Shown: piece after piece, positions 56,069-63,010 of the stretch
Layout of the letters: every line of letters begins with the position of its first letter
Numbering within the stretch: the stretch's first letter is position 1
Position numbers and translations under genes: made by a program
The notes under the pieces: model-generated
Seen by the model: only the letters and a program-made list of their open reading frames with translations
Told to the model about the DNA's origin: nothing
Databases searched by the model: none
NCBI GenBank assembly: GCA_020628375.1
Contig: JAHDFD010000001.1
Span: forward strand, 205,332 to 269,331
Source: Chitinophagales bacterium
GTDB lineage: Bacteria > Bacteroidota > Bacteroidia > Chitinophagales > UBA2359
DNA: 64,000 nucleotides
Direction of reading: 5' to 3'

Positions 56069-56947
56069 TTACTGACGTGTATAAGTATCTGTACAATCCT
56101 GAGATGCCAAAGTAGCGTTATCAGTAACCGTAAAGCTTACTACCAAAGTGGTATAAGTGTTATCAGTAAAAGAACCTGTTCCGATAATGGTATAACCAGG
56201 ATTTCCAGAACTGAATAAGATATCTAATGTTTGTCCATCTAAAATATCAGCAACTACATCGAAAGAATTACCTCCGTCCGGATCGAATAGGTTAGAGAAA
56301 TTCGTAATTTTCACTTTACCAGGTACTACATTGCCATTTTCTGTTTGTTCAACGATCATTGAAGTAAATGAAGTTGGATCACATGTTGAAGCAACAGAAT
56401 AATTCCCAATGAAAGGAGCATCTAATAATTCATCGCAATTTTCACCTCCAAAACCAGGAGCACATTCACAATCACATGTTACATCATCTAATGCAACCGC
56501 TACTTCGTTATCGCCACAAACAACATCAGTACATGGGTCCGTAGAGCTACAATCAGCACCAAAGAAACCATCTGCACAAATACAAACGCCATCTACACAA
56601 TCTACAGCGTTAGGACCACAATCAATATCTTCACAAGTGTCTGTTCCATCAACCGGATTTGATGAGCTACAGTCTGCACCGTACCATCCTTCATCACACT
56701 CACACTCACCTGTAATTTCATTACAAGTACCATTCACACAACCTTCATCTCCATAAATTGAACAGTCGAATTGCTCACAATTTGCACCAAACCATCCTGT
56801 TTCACAAATACAAACACCTTCTTCGCATCCTACCGAATTAGGTCCGCAATCCAGATTATCACATGGTTCATCATCTGTACAAGCTGCAAAGCCTACTAGT
56901 AAAACTAAGGCAAGCACTCGTATCCAGCTTTTTAAATTAAAATCCAT
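56069..56947 (-). CDS. Lipoprotein with EGF-like repeats
   Basis: 292 residues. Signal with lipobox 'LVGFAAC' (Cys23), then about four EGF-like modules (~27-170: 'CEEGVCICETGWFGANCEQF', 'CNEITGECECDEGWYGADC', 'CVDGVCICADGFFGADC', 'CDCECAPGFGGENCDEL'). A C-terminal beta domain follows (~178-292, 'GNYSVASTCDPTSFTSMIVE') like the lipocalin-type domains of Bacteroidota lipoproteins. Cell-surface binding is plausible. EGF-like repeats are uncommon in bacteria but recur in this phylum. Confidence 0.82.
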   Translation of the reverse strand: MDFNLKSWIRVLALVLLVGFAACTDDEPCDNLDCGPNSVGCEEGVCICETGWFGANCEQFDCSIYGDEGCVNGTCNEITGECECDEGWYGADCSSSNPVDGTDTCEDIDCGPNAVDCVDGVCICADGFFGADCSSTDPCTDVVCGDNEVAVALDDVTCDCECAPGFGGENCDELLDAPFIGNYSVASTCDPTSFTSMIVEQTENGNVVPGKVKITNFSNLFDPDGGNSFDVVADILDGQTLDILFSSGNPGYTIIGTGSFTDNTYTTLVVSFTVTDNATLASQDCTDTYTRQ

Positions 56948-57070
56948 AGCTTTTATTTTTAAAGTTTTGTTAAAATAGGCGACAAAGATAGTTTAGTTAT
57001 TTTTATTAAGAATAAATTTGCTTTTCGCCACAAGCTAAAAAAGCTCTGACCATGTAACTCAACAAATGGT

Positions 57071-57583
57071 TTAATCTGCATCAAACCAATGCCCATTTAG
57101 TTTCATTACCTTTTCGATAACATCACGCACACAACCTTCTCCTCCCTCAATTGGTGATATATACTGTGCAATATTCAATATTTCAGGAACCGCATTTTTA
57201 GGAGCGCAGGCTAAACCCACTTCTTGCATTACTTCAAAATCATTAACATCATCGCCCATGTAAAGTACTTGCTCTGTTTTCCAATTATAGGCGTCGAACA
57301 ATTCTAGATAAGTAGTCTTTTTATCGGTTACGCCGTAATATACTTCTTCTATTCCTAAACCTTTCAGCCTTTTTACAACACCTAAATTTTTTCCACCAGT
57401 AATTACTATGATCTGATATCCTGCATCGATTGCTTTTCTGATCGCCATGCCATCTTTAGAATTCATTTGTCGAAGTAGCTCACCATTCGTCATTACTAAT
57501 AAATAGTTAGAAGCCAAAACCCCATCGACATCAAAAATAAGGGTAGAAATTGGCTTAAACTTTGCTAAAATATTGTCGCTCAT
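57071..57583 (-). CDS. kdsC: KdsC-type HAD phosphatase
   Basis: 170 residues from 'MSDN' (a TTG two codons upstream is possible). HAD motif I 'LIFDVDGVL' (Asp nucleophile, ~18-26), motif II 'IIVITGG', motif III Lys in 'GVTDKK', motif IV 'YMGDDVNDF'. 'RQMNSKDGMAIR' is the KdsC signature. KdsC removes phosphate from 3-deoxy-D-manno-octulosonate 8-phosphate, giving Kdo for lipid A-core. 'VLASNYL' replaces the usual 'VLTDG', a small deviation. kdsA is not in the window. A YrbI-like phosphatase for another sugar acid is the alternative. Confidence 0.88.
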   Translation of the reverse strand: MSDNILAKFKPISTLIFDVDGVLASNYLLVMTNGELLRQMNSKDGMAIRKAIDAGYQIIVITGGKNLGVVKRLKGLGIEEVYYGVTDKKTTYLELFDAYNWKTEQVLYMGDDVNDFEVMQEVGLACAPKNAVPEILNIAQYISPIEGGEGCVRDVIEKVMKLNGHWFDAD

Positions 57584-57816
57584 AAACAATTGTTTTTTTT
57601 ATAATATAAGAACACACTATTGATAAATATCAAAAAATAATGATTTCATTTACAGTGACTTCAATAGTATTGTGCGTCTATAAGTGCAAATGTCTCTCAT
57701 TTTGAAAAATGATTTTCCTGAGCTGCGCTAACTCTGGAAAATTTTTCGCAAAAGTGAATTAAACTTTTAAATTAATATTTAATCATAAACAATTTTTTAG
57801 AATCAAAACTTAATTT

Positions 57817-58929
57817 ATGAAGCGGTTATTAGTATTTGCTTTATCATTATTTGTGTGTGGGTTCTTAAGTACTTCTGTACAGGCACAAGATACCACACAA
57901 AAATTGGAGGACTTAAAAGAACAACTTCAGTTTTTAAAAGACAAGATTAAAAAGAACGAAACTCAAAATGCTGATTTATTAAAGCAGGCTGAGGCTATCG
58001 AAGGTCTAATGAAAGAAGGCTGGACTTATGGTGGTGATGGTCTATTGAATGTAAGTTTCACAAACCTTAACAACTGGTTCTCTGCTGCTGCTGCAAAAGA
58101 AAACCAGATAGGTATTAACGGAAACGTAAACCTTTATGCAGATTTCAAAAGAGATCGTTTACTATGGAGTAACAGAGGTGGTTTTAAATTAGGATATTTA
58201 CGTACACGTTCAGGTGATGATGATGAATCTCCTTTCGTAAAAAGTATTGATGAGATCAACTTAGGTTCAAATGTAGATTATTTATTGAATGATAAATTGA
58301 GCTATAACGCAGGTTTCACTTTCTTATCTCAGTTTGCTGTAGGAAAGAACGATACTATTGCTGAAGGAAATCAAGGATTTATCTCATCTGCTTTTGCAGC
58401 ACCAGCATACATTACTATCGGTACGGGTATCAAATACATTCCAAATAGTAAGTTCAACATTTTATACCATCCTTTAAGCTATAAAGTAACAATTGTACGT
58501 GAGGCTAAAGAATATGATGGTACAGAATATACGATTCCTGCAAACAACCCAGAAATTCCAACTAAACGTTTCGGTGTTGATTTCGGAGAAACTGCATTCC
58601 ACACTATCGGTAGTTCAGTTCATGTAGGATACCGCGATCAGTTCTTCAAAAACCTGAATGTTGCTTCTAACTTAGATTACTATTTCAGTTACCTTTCAAG
58701 AGGATTAACTGAAAGTACTGGAACTTTTGATGCAAATGGAGTTGAGATTTTTGATGATGCAGGATTATTTAAAGATCGTTCAACATTAAACTGGAATACT
58801 ATTTTAAGTTTCGCTTTCAATAAGTACATTTCATTAACTGCCGATTATACTTTACGTTATGATTTTGCTGAAAAAGCAGATTTACAACACCGTAATTTCT
58901 TTGGAATTGGTGTAACTGCTCAATTCTAA
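57817..58929 (+). CDS. DUF3078 outer-membrane beta-barrel-like protein
   Basis: 370 residues: signal peptide ending 'SVQAQD', a short coiled coil (~25-65, 'LEDLKEQLQFLKDKIKKNE'), then DUF3078: 'GWTYGGDGLLNVSFTNLNNW', alternating strands with aromatic ends, 'HVGYRDQFFKNLNVASNLDY', closing 'FGIGVTAQF' with a C-terminal Phe typical of outer-membrane proteins. Probable barrel protein. Role unknown. A strong terminator follows. Confidence 0.88.
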   Translation: MKRLLVFALSLFVCGFLSTSVQAQDTTQKLEDLKEQLQFLKDKIKKNETQNADLLKQAEAIEGLMKEGWTYGGDGLLNVSFTNLNNWFSAAAAKENQIGINGNVNLYADFKRDRLLWSNRGGFKLGYLRTRSGDDDESPFVKSIDEINLGSNVDYLLNDKLSYNAGFTFLSQFAVGKNDTIAEGNQGFISSAFAAPAYITIGTGIKYIPNSKFNILYHPLSYKVTIVREAKEYDGTEYTIPANNPEIPTKRFGVDFGETAFHTIGSSVHVGYRDQFFKNLNVASNLDYYFSYLSRGLTESTGTFDANGVEIFDDAGLFKDRSTLNWNTILSFAFNKYISLTADYTLRYDFAEKADLQHRNFFGIGVTAQF

Positions 58930-58952
58930 AAAGAATAAATAACAATCTTAAG

Positions 58953-58995
58953 AAAGCCAGAAACAGCGTTATTTGCAGTTTTTGGCTTTTTTTTT
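58953..58995 (+). terminator. Intrinsic terminator of the DUF3078 gene
   Basis: AAAGCCAGAAAC (58953-58964) / GTTTTTGGCTTT (58978-58989) followed by a long T run. Confidence 0.88.
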
Positions 58996-59079
58996 GATTT
59001 TTTTTTATTGGAATTGCAACCTTTTTTAAAAAAAACCTCTCTTTTATTGTAGTTATAAGAAGTTGATATTATATATTTG

Positions 59080-59180
59080 TGATATCGTTTTTAATTAAAA
59101 GATGTTTTGGCATCTTATTTTCAAGGGTGGTTTATCAATGGGAATTGCCTGACCGATTTGGTCAGGCATTCTTATTTTTT
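59080..59180 (+). ncRNA. Candidate small RNA with two hairpins
   Basis: After the DUF3078 terminator, a promoter-like pair (TTG at 59047-59049; TATATTTG at 59072-59079, 22 bp apart) precedes ~100 nt without an ORF. Two hairpins lie in it: AAGATG-TTTTGG-CATCTT (59099-59116) and TGCCTGACC-GATTT-GGTCAGGCA (59146-59168), the second followed by TTCTTATTTTTT, an intrinsic terminator. It may instead be a plain second terminator for converging genes. Confidence 0.35.
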
Positions 59181-59182
59181 GT

Positions 59183-60211
59183 CTAATCCTTTTTGATTAT
59201 ATCTAAACAAGTCTGCACAATACTGCCCATATTCTTACAATTCAGAAAATCTTTGTTTTTGTAGTACTTAGCCAACTCCTTTTTAAGCTGTTCAATTTTT
59301 TCTTTTGTAGAAACAATACTGTTATTCATACAATCGATCAGATCGCTCAACTGATAACGTGATGCTTTTACACGCATTGCTATTAAAGTGCGCTCCTCTT
59401 CCTGATATTGAAGCAACGTTTTATGATTCAAATGCCGCATACCTAATTCGACATAAGCTCGATTATCTTTAAAGTAATGTGGCTGGTATAAATTCAATTT
59501 ACCTTCATAAGATTGCTGATCGAAGTCAATGGCTCTTATACGATATTGTACATCGTCAAAATCGGGTGTAATATCCATTACAAAATTGTATGCACGCATA
59601 TCGCCTAGCAATCGCACCAAACATCTTTCATTGAACTTAATAAACTCTTTGGCAATCCTGATTTCGTTTACATTAGGAGCATTCAAATGTTGCTTTATGA
59701 ATACATCGCCGGGAATGCCTGCAATATGTTCTTCTATGAGTGTTTTTTCATGCACAAAATAATTAATTCTGTTAGGAGATAAAATATGCTCAAGCTCAAG
59801 ACCAAAAACCCTGGAAGCATCGGCAACTTTAACATAGTAGTAATCATAGTTATCATTGTAGTTATTAATAATTCTAACACGAAAGGGATTGGTGTTTCCG
59901 AATGTACAATAATCAACTCTATCAACTCTTAAATGTTCCATTACACTCATATCTCCCTTTGTTTTGAGCAAAGCATATATTTGGGTGAGTGCTGGAAACA
60001 ATTCATTCATATCGGTAGGCGAATATTGCACCGATTCCCAAAGGGTATCATTACCATTTTTGTCTAGCAAAGGAATAGAAGAAATATAGTGTTTAAGATC
60101 GGCATAAGTAACCGGAATATTCAGATATCGATCGTAATGTTTTAAGTATTTACTCAGTTGTTCGTTGATCGGATATATAATTTTTTTCTTTAAATTTTCG
60201 GAAAGTGCCAT
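59183..60211 (-). CDS. Divergent kinase-fold protein
   Basis: 342 residues, no signal or TM. The middle shows a kinase/phosphotransferase pattern: 'YYYVKVADAS' (candidate ATP Lys), 'EEHIAGIPGDVFI' (hinge-like), 'LVRLLGDMRAYNFVMD' (D-x4-N catalytic loop as in APH/ABC1 enzymes) and 'IRAIDFDQQSYEGK' (DFD metal motif). C-terminal ~80 residues are helical, partly coiled coil ('KEKIEQLKKELAKYYKN'). I infer an atypical small-molecule or protein kinase. The Gly loop is not obvious, so it could be inactive. Convergent with DUF3078. Confidence 0.6.
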   Translation of the reverse strand: MALSENLKKKIIYPINEQLSKYLKHYDRYLNIPVTYADLKHYISSIPLLDKNGNDTLWESVQYSPTDMNELFPALTQIYALLKTKGDMSVMEHLRVDRVDYCTFGNTNPFRVRIINNYNDNYDYYYVKVADASRVFGLELEHILSPNRINYFVHEKTLIEEHIAGIPGDVFIKQHLNAPNVNEIRIAKEFIKFNERCLVRLLGDMRAYNFVMDITPDFDDVQYRIRAIDFDQQSYEGKLNLYQPHYFKDNRAYVELGMRHLNHKTLLQYQEEERTLIAMRVKASRYQLSDLIDCMNNSIVSTKEKIEQLKKELAKYYKNKDFLNCKNMGSIVQTCLDIIKKD

Positions 60212-60384
60212 AGGCTTATTTGATTTTGTAGAGTATTATTTTTCTTTATTTAAACAAAGGAAAATTTATTCCAATTATTCTTGCACAAGAGCTCAAAAAC
60301 AAATAGAATTATAATTTAAGATGCAGGGCTGTCTTGTTCATGCAACTGTAAACTTACAATAATAATTCAATTGACCCTTAGTAC

Positions 60385-60912
60385 ATGAAGTTAGAAGCGG
60401 CAAAACAGGAATTTATACAAACCTGGGGGACTTTAGGTTCTAAATGGGGAATTAATCGAACAATGGCACAAATTCATGCTTTTCTACTTTGCTCGAGTGA
60501 ACCACAATGTACAGAAATGATTATGCAGTCGCTGAATGTTTCGCGTGGTAATGTGAATATGAATTTACGTAAACTTATGGAATGGCGACTGGTAATGAAA
60601 CAACATAAATCAGGTGAAAGAAAGGAATTTTTCTTTGCAGAAAAAAATGCTGTTACCATTTGTAAGCGTATTGCCGAAGAACGTAAAAAACAAGAGCTGG
60701 ATCCTGCTCTGCATACCCTTAACCAAATAGTTGAGCAATTAGAAATCACTTCTGAAGAAGATAAAGAGTTTCATGAAACAGTAAAAGAATTTGCTTTGAT
60801 AAGCAACCATACAAATACTATTATCAATAGTGTTATCAAAGCTGAAGAATCATGGATACTTAATAAGTTCTTATATTTCGTTAAGAACAACCAGAAAGGT
60901 GCAGAATACTGA
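60385..60912 (+). CDS. GbsR/MarR-family transcriptional regulator
   Basis: 175 residues. Winged-helix region ~15-100: 'FIQTWGTLGSKWGINRTMAQ', 'HAFLLCSSEPQCTEMIMQSL', 'NVSRGNVNMNLRKLMEWRLV' (recognition helix), 'GERKEFFFAEKN' (wing). Long C-terminal helices follow, probably for dimerisation. Matches the GbsR-type MarR-like regulators of Bacteroidota. Divergent from the kinase-fold gene (173 bp), a possible target. Family A MITE begins 10 bp after its stop. Confidence 0.9.
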   Translation: MKLEAAKQEFIQTWGTLGSKWGINRTMAQIHAFLLCSSEPQCTEMIMQSLNVSRGNVNMNLRKLMEWRLVMKQHKSGERKEFFFAEKNAVTICKRIAEERKKQELDPALHTLNQIVEQLEITSEEDKEFHETVKEFALISNHTNTIINSVIKAEESWILNKFLYFVKNNQKGAEY

Positions 60913-60922
60913 TTATATAATT

Positions 60923-61202
60923 CGAGTTGCGATGTATAATGACATTTTTGTACATAGACAACTGTTTAACAGACCACAGACCACAAAACCCTGATTGTAA
61001 TGGGCAACAAACTTGTGGATACTTTAAAGAAATTCAGTTGGTCAGGAGACCAACTGAGGTACAGACCTTTGTTGATCTCCTGACCAACAATAAAATGTCC
61101 ATAAGTTGATTGCCCATTACACCTAATCTTTACGATTATAATGTTTTTTTGTGGACAGTGGACTATTGTACTGTTGACAGTTGGGATTTATCGCAACTTA
61201 GC
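60923..61202. mobile_element. MITE-like element, family A (copy 2, interrupted)
   Basis: 280 bp with the same ends as 51659-51806 (AGTTGCGAT / ATCGCAACT), flanked by an exact 10-bp direct repeat TTATATAATT (60913-60922 and 61203-61212), a probable target-site duplication. It is split at ~60990 by element B; without B its length matches copy 1. No transposase. Confidence 0.82.
60996..61121. mobile_element. Element B nested in MITE A
   Basis: 126 bp bounded by a perfect 12-bp inverted repeat TGTAATGGGCAA / TTGCCCATTACA, absent from the intact family A copy. Near-duplicate CCTGAT / CCTAAT at its edges may be a target duplication. Inside is a 9-bp perfect hairpin (CAGTTGGTC-AGGA-GACCAACTG, 61035-61056) whose arm also pairs with TCTCCTGACCAAC at ~61077-61089. 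Confidence 0.75.
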
Positions 61203-61279
61203 TTATATAATTTATGTTATAAATTGCACTAATCCTTTATGATACAAATTTAAAAATTAAAAAACGTACAAATTTTCGT

Positions 61280-61343
61280 GTCATATTGAGCGCAATGCAA
61301 TGAAGTCGAAATATAGACACCTCCCTATTTTTCGCGGGATGAC
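61280..61343. repeat. REP-like element
   Basis: Begins GTCATATTGAGCG, contains GAAGTCGAAATAT and ends CGCGGGATGAC, the form of short dispersed Bacteroidota palindromes (GTCATnnTGAGCG...GATGAC). In the rest of the 61203-61594 gap I see no ORF or hairpin. Confidence 0.55.
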
Positions 61344-61594
61344 TTGTGTATTGGGCTTAATTTGATAGTGGTTCACGTTCTCATAAATGTACGATATATT
61401 AAAATTAAAATTGTATGACAATATCTAATGTCCTGAACGCTACGCTTTTGGTGTAATTTTTGCCACATATCCGTATATTAAATTGAAAAGATTCTTTTTT
61501 CTGGAAAGGAAAAGCTCTTCTTCAATTGATATGGCTTTCGAAAAACACATTTCAACTGTGTTCAGACTATTCCAGAGTTATTAAAATAAGGAAT

Positions 61595-62824
61595 ATGAAA
61601 AAAGGAATTTTACTTATTAGCGCCTCCTTCATTTATTTAATTTTCTTCATCCTACAAACTGGAGAACAGGCACATACCTTTAGTAGTCAACCACCGGCTT
61701 TTAATGCTAGTGCACCCGGGCAAGGAAGTTGTGGAGCAGGTGGATTAGGCTGTCATAGTTCTTCTGCTCTTAATTCAGGAATGGGAGGTGTGAGTATTGA
61801 TTTCGATGGTGGGAGCAATAGCTATATGCCAGATCAAACTTATACGATAAATGTTACTGTTGAGCAGATGGGTGCAAGCAGATTCGGATTTCAAATGGTT
61901 GCACTTGATGCTGCCGATGCTACAAGTATTGGAAACTTTACTATTACAAATGCCAGTAATACAAGTACTCAATCTTCTGCCGGAATAGAGTTTATAAACC
62001 ACTTAAACGCACCAAGTAATAATGACAGCTTTACCTTTAGTTTTGACTGGACTGCCCCTTCAACCGGAAGTGGTGATGTTAACTTCTATGTTTCAGGAAA
62101 TGCCGCAGATGGTTCTTTCAATGCTATGGGCGACAATATTTATAGTAGTCAGTTAAGTATTTCAGAAGGCGCTTCTGTGTCAAATGATTTTGAAATAAAT
62201 GCCAAAGTTTTACTTGAAGCAATGTGGGATGGCACAGCTATGACCACTCAGAGAAATCAAGATGGTTTACTACCAAACACACAACCTTTTGGAAGCTTAT
62301 TCGGATATAATGGAAGTGAAATGGTAACGAGTTTCCCAGTTAACGCTGTTGATTGGATTCTACTAAGTTTAAAAGATGCTTCAGAAAATATAGTTGGTCA
62401 ATCGGCAGGTATTCTTTTATCTGATGGAACAATTACTTCAGTTAACAATGGAATAGTAAGCTTTTCTGGTGTTCCTAGCACTGGAAATTATACTTTAGTT
62501 GTTCATCACCAAAGCCATTTAGGTATGGCAAGTAGCATTCAATTGAGTTCGGGCAGCACTTATGATTTTAGCACCTCTCAATCACAGGCAGCCGGAATAG
62601 AACAACAAAAACTGGTAAACGGTGCTTATGCAATGTATAGTGGTGATTATGATGGAAATGGCAATATAAATAATCTGGATTTCAACTTATGGGCAAATAA
62701 TAATGCCGCAGTAAACCAATACCTTAGTCACGATGCCGATGGAAATGGTATAGTTAATAATTTAGACTACAATAGTTGGGAGCTGAACAGAAGTAAAGTC
62801 GGTGATCCTTCAGCTGCTTTGTAA
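61595..62824 (+). CDS. Secreted choice-of-anchor-V, dockerin-like protein
   Basis: 409 residues from 'MKKGILLISASFIYLIFF' (signal peptide; an upstream Met adds 23 residues). Residues ~25-190: 'AHTFSSQPPAFNASAPGQGS' then C-x6-C-H ('CGAGGLGCH'), 'YMPDQTYTINVTVEQMGASR', 'FGFQMVALD', matching the choice-of-anchor V/Reeler-like domain whose relatives have C-x2-C-H. Then the same domain as in the protein at 19427 ('LLPNTQPF', 'VDWILLSLKDA', 'YTLVVHHQSHLGMASS') and two dockerin-like Ca loops ('GDYDGNGNINNLDFN', 'HDADGNGIVNNLDYN'). No T9SS tail. Extracellular; function unknown. Confidence 0.85.
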   Translation: MKKGILLISASFIYLIFFILQTGEQAHTFSSQPPAFNASAPGQGSCGAGGLGCHSSSALNSGMGGVSIDFDGGSNSYMPDQTYTINVTVEQMGASRFGFQMVALDAADATSIGNFTITNASNTSTQSSAGIEFINHLNAPSNNDSFTFSFDWTAPSTGSGDVNFYVSGNAADGSFNAMGDNIYSSQLSISEGASVSNDFEINAKVLLEAMWDGTAMTTQRNQDGLLPNTQPFGSLFGYNGSEMVTSFPVNAVDWILLSLKDASENIVGQSAGILLSDGTITSVNNGIVSFSGVPSTGNYTLVVHHQSHLGMASSIQLSSGSTYDFSTSQSQAAGIEQQKLVNGAYAMYSGDYDGNGNINNLDFNLWANNNAAVNQYLSHDADGNGIVNNLDYNSWELNRSKVGDPSAAL

Positions 62825-62832
62825 AACGGACC

Positions 62833-62860
62833 CCTGATCTTCAGGAATCAGGTACTTCTT
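62833..62860 (+). terminator. Weak terminator
   Basis: CCTGAT-CTTCAGGA-ATCAGG followed by TACTTCTTTTT, 8 bp after the stop at 62824. The gap to 63010 holds nothing else visible. Confidence 0.5.
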
Positions 62861-63010
62861 TTTAAAAACCTTAAAGTTCTGAAAGATATTTATTTGAATC
62901 CTTTTCAGCAATTAATCGTAGAACAAAATTGATTCTTCTTAAAGAGGAATTTTCGTTTATTTAATTGTATTTTAGTTAAAAAATAGTTCTAGTAACCTGA
63001 ATATTGAACT

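Noticed and set aside
60927-61109. A 60-codon open frame across the MITE A/B region
   Set aside because: It runs across the junctions of two inserted elements, has no coding bias, and is absent from the intact copy at 51659-51806.
44673-61202. Intact insertion sequences
   Set aside because: The inverted-repeat units are 126-280 bp and encode no DDE transposase.
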